Shown here: positions 43,331-55,500 of the stretch, one piece after another
Position numbering within the stretch: the first letter of the stretch is position 1
Layout: each line of letters starts with the position of its first letter
NCBI GenBank assembly: GCA_963580285.1
Contig: OY757011.1
Location: 103,550,507 to 103,614,506, forward strand
Reading direction: 5' to 3'
Source: Lucinisca nassula
Lineage: Eukaryota; Mollusca; Bivalvia; Lucinida; Lucinidae
Length of the DNA: 64,000 bases
Program-made: the position numbers and the translations under genes
The notes under the pieces: generated by a model
Database searches by the model: none
What the model was told of the DNA's origin: nothing
Seen by the model: the letters and a program-made list of their open reading frames with translations, nothing else

Positions 43331-45600
43331 AAATTCAGACATCAAAATTTTTCAAAATTGACCATATGTAAATTTGGGTGGAAATTTAGGAAATGAGAAA
43401 TTTACGGTTCAACAAAGCCATTCCTAGACATATTGGAAGTGTTGGTGGTGACAGTGACGCAGGTGTGTGGCAAGGTATAGATGAGTCTAGGACGCCACCG
43501 GTCGCTTAGGAAATACTATCCCACGGTTCCGTATTTTTGCGCATGCACAGTTTTGTGTGGGAAAAAATATAACCATTGTTCAGACTGCTCCGATAGCAGT
43601 CATTAATTTCTTTGAATATGACAATTTTAAATATAGCGTAAGGTAAAGGTGAGGTATGTCTTGCGTCACTGGGGCGTCCACCTGATATTGGCTGACAGTT
43701 GGGTAAGACCTGCTATCCTTGCAGCAGGTAAGAGTAGAGGGGAGTGCTCTTATTCCTTCTGTTTGTACACTCCATTCATTTTCCTCTTTATCCTCTGTTA
43801 TTACTTTAACCTACGATCTCTTCTAAATTTTTCTTCCTTTCTCTGGGAGATGAGACAAAATTACCCACAGGGGTTGACGTGTCGTTAAACCCAAAACAAT
43901 TAATAATCAAATAATTGACTGACAATGGTCGCGTCATATTGCGCTAACCGCAAGGAAGGATTAACACCCAGACGGGTTCAACATGTGGATGAAAAAGATC
44001 AATCGTTTACGACCAGTAGCCGGGTTGTTTGAATATGGAAATTCACCGGCCCCGCGACCCTCGCCCATCGAGGCTTGAAGAAATAGATGGGCTACATGAT
44101 GCTTCCACGCATAGCTGAAACCAACTCACACGAGTACTGGTAAACCTGGTAAACCAGTTAGCCAGCAACGTCTCCAAAATGACCTATATAGTGACGGGGA
44201 CTTTAAATCTCAACTAAAACAAAGAAACAACAAACGAATTACCGTCCCCACCAACACCATTTGCGTCATTTTTAGACGTTGCTTCCTATACCCACATTGA
44301 GATTAAATAACATCTCAAGCCCTGCCACCAAATAAAAAAATGTAGTTTATCATGTTTATAGCGGTTTTGTTTGAACTGAGGTTTAACGTCCCCGTCAACA
44401 CTATTTAGGTCATTTTGGAGACGCTGCTTCCAATTTTGTTGGACTTTTACCCTACATTGAGATGAAATGACATCTCAAGCCCTGCCCCCAATGAAACCAA
44501 AAGTCGTATATGCAGTAGGCGGTCTGACTCACACAGCTTTACCTGGGCAGGCTTAGTCCTTCTAAGCGGTTTACCAGTACTCATGTGTGGTCAGTTTCAG
44601 CTCTGCGTGGACGCACCATGCAGCCCAATCTATTTCTCCAAGTCCCTATGGGCGGGGGGCGAGAATTTATAGCGGTTTTACCAGTACTCATGTGCGGTCA
44701 GTTTTAGCTCTGCGAACCCAGGATCTCTCGTATACAGTAGAAACACTCTACCGACTGAGATACCGGGCCACATCTTCGACCTTTTACATCCCTCACCCCC
44801 GCCTAATGAGATTCGTCCCAAAAACCTAAGTTCTATCCAGTCTGGCTATGGAACTTTCATGTTCAGATTTTTCAAAGTATTGCTTCGAAAACTCTGCCTT
44901 AACTGCTCATTTTTTTCTGGCAAATCAGGTCAAAGATTTATTCAGGGCACCGTTACTCAGAGTATGAGCATTAAACAAGCATCCATATAAAACATACAGC
45001 AAAAGGCAGCGGCGGTGAACAACAAATAGCATGTACATGTATAATGGAATAGTAAAAAGAGAATTCGGAAATTCGGACATATCTGCCAAGTACTGTTGTG
45101 ATTCAAAAGATTGTGAAGTTTGATTTTAGGTTTAACGACCCCGTCAACACTGTAAAGGTCATTTTGGAGACGTTGCTTCCAATTTCGTGGGACTTTTAAC
45201 CGACAATGAGATTAAATGACATCTCAAGCCTTGCCGCCCAATGAAACCAATATGGTTTATAAGCATGGACGGGCCGACTCGCACCTCGTTGCCTGGGCAG
45301 GCTTAGATCCTCTAAGCAGTTGACCAGTAGTGTGCGGGTCGGTTTCAGCTCTGCGCGGAAGCATCATGCAGCCCATGTATTTCTTCAAGCCCTGATGGGC
45401 GGGGGGGGGGGGGGGGGGGCACTGAACTGCAGTATAAAAGTCTATGAATGTTGTGGATGAAATGACAAACACTATGCTTAAAAAATCTTATTTGTCCTTA
45501 GTTTACTGTACACACTCACGCTTGACTGATTACTTTTTGCCACACAAGACTGCGCATGCGCAGCGTTACCAAGGAAGTTAATCAGCCTAAACTCATCTAT

Positions 45601-45640
45601 ACTGTCTTCTTCTTCTTCTTCTTCTTCTTCTTCTTCTCTA
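45601..45640. repeat. (TTC)n microsatellite
   Basis: About ten TTC/TCT units. A poly-G tract lies at 45401-45419. Confidence 0.9.
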
Positions 45641-46660
45641 TTAAATCATATTATGCCGATTACTAAATTTCGTTTAAATATACACGTGTAGCTTTTTAAA
45701 AAATCTTAGAAAGCCTTCCGTAGACAAGTTATAGGATACAGCGGTCTTGAACAGTTCTACGTTGTGTTATCCAGAGTCCGACACTGGCTGCAAAACTGAA
45801 TCTGGTGAGAAAATCACGACGACCATACTGACATTGACCAACCGTGAGCATTTGTATACCCACAATTCCAAACAACTTATTAGAAACCATATTACCGCTG
45901 ATAGTTGACTTTTGTTTCAAATACAGCTTAGCACAGGACATGTCAAGACACTGCCCAGTGAATCCCCGTTAGGAATGACAAAAAGTCTGTTCTAATATCA
46001 ACATAGACAACTGATAAACTATTAACATGTCAGTACAGTTATGTGGTTATGTTTGTTTCTTTGAGGGAGGTTTAACGTTCCCGTCAACACTATTTGGGTC
46101 ATTTTGGAGACGCTGCTTTCAATATTGTGGGACTTTTACCCGACATTGAGATAAAATGTCATTATACGCACGGACGGTCCAACTCGCACTACTTTGCCTG
46201 GGCAGGCTAAGACCCACTAAGCGGTTTACCACTACTCATGTACGGTCGATTTCTGCTCAGCATTAACCATTTATACCTCCTTTACTTAAATATGCACTTT
46301 CACACGCATAACAAACGCAAAATCAAAGCACTAAGAGTACTGGTTGGTCTATTGTCGCTGACTATAGGTCGGAAAAAGTCCTGGACTGTGATTTAAACTG
46401 CTTAATTTACCCTTGAAATCCGATTTTTAAGTATATAGTGCAAATCTTGATCAGACGCCGCATTCTGTGGCGTCTGGTCTGGGTCTTCACTGTTTGTCAA
46501 GCCCAACCTATGATTCCAAGATAACCCTCTTACACAATACTCTGACCTCAGTCACTGCGGCTGTTTTCTATAAAAAAAGTAATTCGGGCAAGTCTGTGAT
46601 AGTCACGTGGACTGAAGAGCTTTTCTGCTTAGGAATTTTGGGTAGTCGGAAAAGGAGCTC

Positions 46661-47359
46661 TTCACGAAAACACGCCGATATAATTTTGACCCCCTTGAAC
46701 CCCACTTTTATATAGTGAAACCGGGGTTTACAGGGGTAAACCTTATTTTTCATATTTCTGCCCATATACACAGATTCTGGGTATACTTGTTACAACCGCG
46801 CGTTCACACAATCTATTTTTGAGCAGAAATATAAAAAGTATCAGATATTTTTTTTCTGAAATTTTTCATTTTTTGGTTGATTGTTTATCAATCCACCTAA
46901 AGATATAAAGGACAAAACCTCTATTAGTGCTGGAGTCCACGTGACTATCACTGATTTGTAGGAATCCACGCAGATTATTTATAGAATTTTATCGCAGTGA
47001 GGTCAGCATGTTTACGTGAAAAGGTTAACTGTAAAATCTGGGCTGGAATCATGGGTTGGGCTAGGCAAACAGTGTAGACCCAGATCAGACGCCACAGAAC
47101 GCGGCGTCTGATCAGGGTCTTCGCTGTTTGCTTAGAGTATAGGAATTTAAGGGTCAGGCGCAGAAAAACGCAGCGTCTGATCATGGTCTAAACGGTTTGC
47201 TTTCAGTAAAGGAGTTTAAGGGTTAAACGAAACAGTCCACGCTCAGGCCCATTTTTCCTAACTACACCCAGAGACAATCGACCCACCAGTACTCTCAGTG
47301 CTTTGATTGTTTTTAGGGTAAAATTTTCAATTTATTTTAATAGGCACGTTTTCGTAAAG
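46661..47359. mobile_element. CACGAAAACAC element with internal hairpins
   Basis: Left TTCACGAAAACACGCC, right GGCACGTTTTCGTAA. Near the left end, CCCCCTTGAACCCC faces GGGGTTTACAGGGG as in 24323-24600. The right part holds AAACAGTG hairpins (47065-47130, a half copy near 47160). Confidence 0.55.
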
Positions 47360-47454
47360 TCTGCTGATCAACCCTACTGTTTGTCATGGCATTTGTTGAG
47401 AAATATTCATCTCTGCACATGCGCTTGAAGTTCTGAGCTCAAAACCTAAACAAC

Positions 47455-47704
47455 GGGCCTCCGTGGCCTAGTGGTTAAGAGCGCTGACTCTTGATCATTA
47501 GGTCTCTCACCGCTGTGGTTCGATCCTCGCTCGGGTCACATGTGAGACGCCAAGTTCTGCAACGGAAGGTCAGGTGGTTTTTCTCCGGGTACTCTGGTTT
47601 TCGCCCACCTCTGATTAACGATCGGCTCGATATGAGTGAAATAATCTTGAAAGGGCCGTAAATCCTCCCCCCCCCCCCCCAAAAAAAAAGAAAAAAAAAA
47701 AAAA
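47455..47704 (+). repeat. SINE family S4, full length
   Basis: GGGCCTCCGTGGCCTAGTGG, GTGGTTCGATCCTCGCTCGG, body TCTGCAACGGAAGGTCAGG, tail CTTGAAAGGGCCGTAAATCC followed by poly-C and poly-A. Confidence 0.8.
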
Positions 47705-48129
47705 TTAAACATGAATGTTAATATTGACATGGTCAATATTCAATTTCGTTATGGCCTTTCAAACAAATTTGAAATGTTTAAGCATTTAAACTTCAACCGC
47801 CTGTGATCTTTCCGACATTATTCTTCAAGAGCATTTGCACAGGTTTACAATATTTTTTTTGCAGTTTAATTTCAATCTGATTTGGCATTTACATGTTCAA
47901 GTGTTTACATCAGTGACCAGCCTTGTAGCCCGTTGTGTAAACTAAATATGGGAGAGTTAAGGATGGAGTTATTCTTGGTGATTGTTGCGACTTTAAGACA
48001 CCAGTTCGCACAAAACATACATTTTTCTTCATGGCTCCCAGTGAAATCTACCTTATAGTGCAGATTTTACTAATAATCATAGAATAAATCAAGTTTTTTA
48101 ACAGCAGTAAATGAAATGTAGTTTGTATA
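47705..48129. other. Stretch without a gene
   Basis: AT-rich, between SINE S4 and the right TACGG-motif zone of the inverted-repeat interval. No ORF or repeat recognised. The same applies to 9680-10170, 13800-14230, 28675-29160, 30265-31025 and 7300-7835. Confidence 0.4.
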
Positions 48130-48984
48130 TTTCGTCGACAGTCGTATCAATCAGACTAGGATACCATCGACGGTCGTATTTCTAATAATCGACATCCGTA
48201 TCCCGACATTTTTCAAAGGTCTATAAAAACTCCCAGAGTGCATGAATTTTGTCAAACCCACGTTGTTGTCGAAGTGTAAATGGTGGATAAAATATATATG
48301 GTGTTTTATTGCTTTCCTACTTTTCATAAAGCATTAGATTAATGAAATTCTGTGAAAGCTGATTTTTTTCGAAAGAACTGGTATTTTATAGTGTTTTTCA
48401 GACTCACGACTCTCTATAAGTGAACAGACAATTAACAGCTTGTCTCTTTAAAACACCGACATCGTTTGTAAATGTTTAAACTAACGTTTTCGCCTCTCCA
48501 AGTGCATCAAAATCGAAGACCCCCCTCTGTCGACATCCGTACTGCTCGGTCGAAAGCCGTATTTCTCGGTCGACAGCAGCTTTACACAGTACCGGCTCGG
48601 TCGACAACACAGGTATAGAAAATGGTATTACCCCCGTGATGAGTGTTCGAGAGCGATTCAATAAGCTTGAAACTTTCATCCCAATCGAACTAAAATAAAT
48701 TAGTATAAACTAACCTCAGTCATTTGAACTATCCCTGTCTCAAATTTTCGTGGTCCCAAAAAGTATTAGAATTAATGAAGTTTGACAGTATAATTATATG
48801 TGGAGCTGTGGGAAGGGTCTCAAAATTAGTATGAATTATTCAAGGGGTCACCAGTGTTCTGAGTCATTGAAGTCTCGTTATAATTGAAAAATGGTGTTGT
48901 ATTGATAATTTTATCTGCTTCGGTTATGAATTGTGCTGTTTGGGTTAAAATAGGTTTTTGTCACAAGATATATTGTCTTTTAAG

Positions 48985-49093
48985 CTACCTGGTCGAGAGG
49001 CAGCAGAAAAGGAGAGTATATTCCAGCGAGTTCAGAGACTACGGAGTGCTCGAGCCCCCATCTCAAGTACCACTGACAGTGACAGTGAAGATG
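48985..49093 (+). CDS. Exon i: basic then acidic Ser-rich segment
   Basis: 109 bp, phase 0 in and phase 1 out, acceptor TTTTAAG and donor GTAGGT. It encodes LPGREAAEKESIFQRVQRLR, SARAPISSTTDSDSED. The TDSDSEDG-like end resembles a casein-kinase-type acidic cluster (inference). It sits about 350 bp right of the 9.4-kb inverted-repeat interval. Confidence 0.82.
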
Positions 49094-49114
49094 GTAGGTG
49101 TACATTTAAAACTT

Positions 49115-50520
49115 TGCTTTTTTAATCCCTGACTGAATAGGTTCGTCTGGGGGGGGGGGGGTGGGGGTGGGGGGGAGGGAATATAGAGATCAGCCTGGTG
49201 ACCGTCTGTCCATAGACGGAACCTTGTGATGGCCATAACTCCGATACTCTTTGAGATTTGAGATTCCTTGATGGTACTTGTCACAATTGTCCACAAGGCT
49301 GAGACGGTATGTAATATGCAAGAACCAAAACTCTGAGAGTGCCATGGTTTTTGAGTTATCTCCCCTTCCAATAAAATAGAGTGACTACCTTGTGATGGCC
49401 ATAACTCCAATACCCTTTGAGATATATATTGATGGTACCTGACACAATTGTTCACAAGGCGGAGACGGCGTGTCATGCGGAAGAACCACAACTCTGGGTG
49501 CCATGTTTTTTTTAGTTATCTCCCCTTCCAATAAAATAGAATCACTACATTGTGATGGCCATATCTCCAAAACTCTTTGAGATGTATTGATGGTACTTGG
49601 TACAGTTATACATGAGGTTAAGCAAGCCTTTTTATTCCCCAACTGAATAGGTTTGGGGATAAAGCAATCAGACTGGCATCCCTCCGTCTGTCCATCTGTA
49701 GACAAAATCTTGTGATGGCCATAACTCCAGTACCCTTTGAGATTCATTGATGGTACTTGTCACAATTGTTCACAAGGCTGAGACTGTGTGTCATGTGCAA
49801 GAAACATGACTCTGACTGCCCTGGTTTTTAGTTATCTCCCCTGACAATATAAACTTGTGATTGCCATAACACCAATACCCTTTGAGATATATTGATGGTA
49901 CTTGGCAAAATTGTATACAAGGTTGAGACAGCGTGCCATGCCTAAGAACCACAACTCTAGGTGCTATGGTATTTGAGTTATCTCTCCTTCCAATATACCA
50001 GTATGACCACCTTGTGATCACCATATCTCCAATGCCCTTTGATATTGATGGTACTTGGTACAGATATACATGAGGTAAAGCGGGCATGTCATGCTCAGGA
50101 ATTATAACTCTAGGTGCCCTTGTTTTTTAGTTATTTCCCCTGACAATATAACCTTGTGATGGCCATAATTCAAATACCCTTTGAGATTTATTAATGGAAA
50201 TTGGCAAAATTGTATACAATGTATTGAAGGCATGTCATGTGCAAAAACCACAACTCTTGGTGATGTGGTATTTGAGTTACCTCCCCTTCAAGTTTAATAG
50301 TATGACCACCTTGTGATCATCATATCTCCAATACCCTTTGAGACATAATGATGGTATGCGCAAGAACCACAATTCTGAGTGCCCTGGTTTTTTAGTCATC
50401 TCCCCTGACAGGATAATCTTGTGATGGCCATAATTCCATAACCCTTTGAGACATATTGCTGGTACTTGCCACATTTTTATATAAGGTTGAAAAGGCATTT
50501 CATGTGCAAGAACCACAACT
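49115..50520 (+). mobile_element. Array H, TGATGGCCATAACTCC units, probable Helentron-like body
   Basis: Starts TTTTTTAATCCCTGACTGAA, 22 bp after exon i, then a G-rich run. About eight irregular 130-200-bp units carry TTGTGATGGCCATAACTCCA, CCTTTGAGATATATTGATGG and GTTATCTCCCC. A second start-like segment (TTTTTATTCCCCAACTGAAT ... GTTTGGGGATAAAGC, CCGTCTGTCCATCTG) is at 49627. No matching 3' end is visible, so it is truncated. Confidence 0.55.
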
Positions 50521-50555
50521 CAGTATATCAGTACTTTGTGCATTGGAAATCTTAG

Positions 50556-50657
50556 ATCTTCAACAGGTGGAGAAGCGATCCTTAGTATCGTTAGTTGGAG
50601 ATAGTCTCAATAAACATTACATAATACAAAATCCTGCAGATGTTGCAGCAATATACT
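50556..50657 (+). CDS. Candidate cassette exon
   Basis: 102 bp, phase 1 to 1, acceptor ATCTTAG and donor GTGAGC. It encodes LQQVEKRSLVSLVGDSLNKH and YIIQNPADVAAIY, open throughout. It lies in one of the few non-repeat stretches of the 10.5-kb intron. Inclusion gives an in-frame protein; skipping also keeps frame (exon i ends G, the next begins CC). The acceptor pyrimidine tract is weak, so confidence is moderate. Confidence 0.5.
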
Positions 50658-52580
50658 GTGAGCTTACTATAGTGTATTTTAATTTTGGTGCACTTTCTGT
50701 TTGTGGACAATCTTCTGAAGGCCATATTGGCTTTCGTTTGGGGATTTGCCATCTCTTCTGATGGCTATTTTTTTTATGCCCTCATCCATTAAAAAATGCT
50801 GGAATGGGCATATAGTATTACCTCTGCCCATCCATCCATCTGTCTCCATCGGCATCCGTGTCTCAGTTGGCATCAGCAATTTGTGTTTGTTTTTAGCTCC
50901 ACTGGCCAAAGGCCAGCGGGGCTATTGTCATGGCCCTGTGTCCGTCGTGCGTCCGTGCGTTAACTTTTTTCTTTAAACATCTTCTCCTCCTAAACTACTG
51001 GGCCAATTGTAACCAAACTTCACAGGAATGTTTCTTACATAGTCCTCTTCTAAATTCCGTCAAAGAATTTTGTTCCACCCAGAACTCTGGTTGCCATGGC
51101 AACAAAACCTCAAAAAATTAAAAATCTTTAAAAATCTTCTTCTCCAAAACCACTTGTTAGATTTCATTTTTATTTTGCATGAATGTTCCTTGTGTGGACC
51201 TCTTTCAGATTCCTTGAAGAAATTTTTATCCGACAAAAAACATGGCCGCCATGGGCGGGGCTAATTTTCACTATTTAACATATAGTGTAATGCTAAAACA
51301 TCTTCTCCTCCTAAACTACTGGGCCAATTGTAACCAAACTTCACAGGAATGTTCCTTACTTAGTCCTTTTCTAAATTCCTTCAAAGAATTTTGTTACACC
51401 CAGAACTCTGGTTGCCATGGCAACAAAACAACACAAAAAATTGAAAATCTTTAAAAATCTTCTCCTCCAAAACCACCTGTTGGATTTCATTTTTATTTTG
51501 CATGAATGTTCCTTGGGTGGACGTCTTTCAGATTCCTTGAAGAAATGTTGATCCGACAAAAAACATGGCCGCCATTGGCGGGGCTTATTTTTACTATTTA
51601 ACATATAGTATAATGCTAAAACATCTCCTAAACTACTGGGCCAATTGTAACCAAACTTCACAGGAATGTTCCTTACTTAGTCCTCTTCTAAATTCCTTCA
51701 AAGAATTTTGTAACACCCAGAACTCTGGTTGCCATGGCAACAAAACCACACAAAAAATGAAAAATCTTCTCCTCCAAAACCACCTGTTGGATTTCATTTT
51801 TATTTTGCATGAATGTTCCTTGGGTAGACGTCTTTGAGATTCCTTGAAGAAATTTTGATCCGACAAAAAACATGGCCGCCATGGGCGGGGCAAATTTTCA
51901 CTATTTAACATATAGTATAATGCTAAAACATCTTCTCCTCATAAACTACTGGGCCAATTGTAACCAAACTTTACAGGAATGTTCCTTACTTAGTCCTCTT
52001 CTAAATTCCTTCAAAGAATTTTGTTACACCCAGAACTCTGGTTGCCATGGCAACAAAACCACACAAAAAATTAAAAATCTTTAAAAATCTTCTCCTCCAA
52101 AACCACCTGTTGGATTTCATTTTTATTTTGCATGAATGTTCCTTGGGTGGACCTCTTTCAGATTCCTTGAAGACATTTTGATCCGACAAAAAACATGGCC
52201 GCCATGGGCGGGGCTTATTTTCACTATTTAACATATAGTGTAATGCTAAAACATCTTCTTCTGCAAAACTACTTGTGGGATTTCATTGTAATTTGGATCA
52301 GACAAAAAACATGGCCGCCATGGCAATGCCCCACATGGCAACCATGGCCATGCCCCTTGGCTCATTAGTTTTCAAAGACTTATAAGGGGAAAAGTTTTAA
52401 AAACCTTCTCCTCCAAAACCGCTCAGCTCAATGGATTTCATTCTTACTTTGCATGTATGTTCTTTGGGTGGACCTCTGCCAGATTCCTTGAAGCAATTTT
52501 GATCAGACAAAAAACATGGCTGTCATGGACACGCCCATTGGCTAATCAGCTTCCATAGACTTATAAAGGGATCTTTTTCT

Positions 52581-55500
52581 TTTTAGCTCACCTGAGCCAA
52601 AGGGAGCTATTGTGATCGGTCACCGTCCGTCGTCGTCGTCCGTCTGTATGTCCGTCTGTTAACAATTTCTTTAAACAACATCTCCTCCTAAACTACTGAA
52701 CAGATTCTAATCAAACTTGGCAGAAATGATCCTTAGGTGGTCCTCTCTCAAAGTTGTTCAAAGAATTCCATTCCATGCAGAACTCTGGTTGCCATGGCAA
52801 CAAAAAGGGGAAAATAAGAAAAAAACCTTTAAAAATCTTCTTCTCTGAAACCAGAAGGCCTAGGTCTTTGATATTTGGTATGAAGCTTCATCTAGTGGAC
52901 CTCTACCAAGATTGTTCTAATTATAGCCCTGGGGCCAAAAACGACCCCGCCCCGGGGCCCACTGGTTTTACATAGGCTTATATAGGGCAAACCTTTAAAA
53001 ATCTTCTTGTCTGAAACCAGAAGGCCGAGGTCTTTGATATTTGGTATGAAGCTTCATCTAGTGGACCTCTACCAAGATTGTTCAAATTATAGCCCTGGGG
53101 CCAAAAACGGCCCGCCCAGGGGCCCACTGGTTTTATATAGGCTCATATAGGGAAAACCTTTAGAAATCTTCTTCTCTGAACCAGAAGGCCAAGGTCTTTG
53201 ATATTTGGTATGAAGCTTCATCTTGTGGACCTCTACCAAGATTGTTCAAATAATAGCCCTGGGGCCAAAAACGGCCCCTCACTGGGGCCCACTAGTTTTA
53301 TATAGGCTTCTATAGGGAAAACATATAAAAATCTTCTTCTCTAAAACCAGAAGGCCTAGGTCATTGATATTTGGTATGAAGCTTCATCTAGTGGACCTCT
53401 TCCAAGATTGTTTACATTATAGACCTGGGGCAAAAAACGACCCCGCCGCAGGGCCCACTGATTTTACATAGGCTTATATAGGGAAAACCTTTAAAAACCT
53501 TCTTTTCTGTAACCAGAAGGCCCAGGTCTTTGATATTTGGTATGAAGCTTCATCTAGTGGACCTCTACCAAGAGTGTTCAAATTATAGCCCTGGGACCAA
53601 AAACGGCCGGCCCCGGGTCCCACTGGTTTTATATAGGCTCATATAGGCAAAACCTTTAAAATCTTCTTCTCTGAAACCAGAAGGCCCAGGTCTTTGCTAT
53701 TTTGTATGAAGCTTCATCTAGTGGACCTCTACCAAGATTGTTCAAATTATAGCCCTGGCGCCAAAAACGGCCCCGCTCCAGGGCCCACTGGTTTTATATA
53801 GGCTTATATAGGGACAACCTTTAAATATCTTCTTCTCTGAAACCAGAAGGCCCAGGTCTTTGATATTTGGTATGAAGCTTCATCTAGTAGACCTCTACCA
53901 TGATTGTCCAAATTATAGCCCTGGGGCCAAAAACGGCCCCGCCCAGGAGCCCGGCTTATATAGGGAAAACATATAAAAATCTTCTTCTCTGAAAACAGAA
54001 GGCCCAGGTCTTTGATATTTGGTATGAAGCTTCATCTAGTGGACCCCTACCAAGATTGTTCAAATTATAGCCCCGGGGCCAAAAACAGCCCCGCCCTGGG
54101 GCGCACTGGTTTTATGTAGGCTTATATAGGTAAAACATATAAAAATCTTCTTCTCTGAAACCAGAAGGCCTAGGTCATTGATATATGGTATGAAGCTTCA
54201 TCTAATGGACCTCTACCAAGATTGATCAAATTATAGCCCTTGGGCCAAAAGACCCCGCCGCGGGGCCCACTGGTTTTACATAGGCTTATATGGGGAAAAC
54301 CTTTAAAAATCTTCTTTTCTGAAACCAGAAGGCCCAGGTATTTGATATTTGGTATGAAGCTTTATCTAGTGGACCTCTACCAAGATTGTTCAAATTATAG
54401 CCCTTGGGCCAAAAACGGCCCCACCCCAGGGCCCACTGGTTTTTTAAAGGTTTATATAGGGAAAACATATAAAAATCTTCTTCTCTGAAACCAGAAGGCC
54501 CAGGTCTTTGATATTTGGTATGAAGCGTCATCTAGTGGACCTCTACCAAGATTGTTCAAATTATAGCCATGGGGCCAAAAACGACCCCGCCCAGGGGCCC
54601 ACTGGTTTTACATAGGCTTATATATGGAAAACCTTTAAAAATCTTCTTTTCTGAAACCAGAAGGCCCAGGTCTTTGATATTTGATTTGATGCTTCATCTA
54701 GTGGACCTCTACCAAGATTGTTCAAATTATAGCCCTGGGGCCAAAAACGGCCCCGCCCCGGGGCCCACTGGTTTTATATAGGCTTATATAGGGAAAACAT
54801 ATAAAAATCTTCTTGTCTGAAACCAGACGGGCCAGGTCTTTGATATTTTGTATGAAGCTTCATCTAGTGGACGTCTACCTCGATTGTTCAAATTATAGCC
54901 ATGTGGCCAAAAAAGGCCCTGCCCCGGGGCCCACTGGTTTTATATAGGCTTATATAGGGAAAACATAAGAAACCAGAAAGCCCAGGTCTTTGATATTTGG
55001 TATGCAGCTTCATCTAGTGAACCTCTACCAAGATTGTTCAAATTAAAGCCCGGAACCTCAAATTAAACAAATTTACATAGGCTTATATAGGGAAAACCTT
55101 TAAAAAAGCTTCTTGTCTGAAACCAGAAGGCCCAGGTCTTTGATATTTGGTATGAAGCGTCATCTAGTGGACCTCTACCAATATTGTTCAAATTATAGCC
55201 CTGGGGCCAAAGACGACCCTGCCCAGGGGCCAAATGGTTTTCCATAGGCTTACATAGGGAAAACATATAAAAAATTTCTTCCCTGTAACTAGAAGGCCCA
55301 GGTCTTTGATATTTGGTATGAAGCTTCATCTGATTGACTTATACCAAGATTGTTCAACTTATAGCCCTGGGGCCAAAAATGCCCCGCGCTGGGGGCCACT
55401 GGTTTTACATAGGCTTATATTGTGAAATCCTTCAAAAATCTTGTCAGAAAACGCAGGTCTTTGATATTTGGTATGAAGCTTCATCTAGAGGACCACTACC

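Larger units (their letters stand above)
42464..44040. other. Stretch without a gene
   Basis: Apart from the S3 SINE and the CACATGTGTGAG repeats, 42464-42835 and 43331-44040 show no supported ORF, RNA gene or repeat pair. 43645-43900 resembles a decayed SINE (CTGGGGCGTCCACCTGATAT ... GTTGACGTGTCGTTAAACCC). Confidence 0.4.
39208..48635. mobile_element. 9.4-kb interval bounded by about 115-bp inverted repeats with repeated TACGG-n-TGTCGA motifs
   Basis: 39208-39322 and 48520-48635 are inverted and about 97% alike (ends GGGGTAATACCATTTTCTAT). Both contain CCGAGCAGTACGGATGTCGA-type motifs. More copies lie symmetrically inward to about 39730 (TACGGCTGTCGATG, TACAGTTGTCGACG, TACGGATGTCGATG) and from about 48130 (complements of TACGACTGTCGAC, TACGACCGTCGATGG, TACGGATGTCGAT). 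This resembles subterminal transposase-binding arrays of a DNA transposon. No transposase is seen inside; SINEs and another repeat element fill it. No convincing target duplication. Confidence 0.6.

Noticed and set aside
43649..43888. Small ORF with hydrophobic FIFLFILCYYF, possible membrane peptide
   Set aside because: The region resembles a decayed SINE and there is no promoter, conservation or splice evidence.
51371..52234. Repeated ORFs with WRPCFLSDQN..FKESERRPPKE (minus strand)
   Set aside because: They repeat with the 310-bp units of element F1 and change with each unit; nothing suggests translation.
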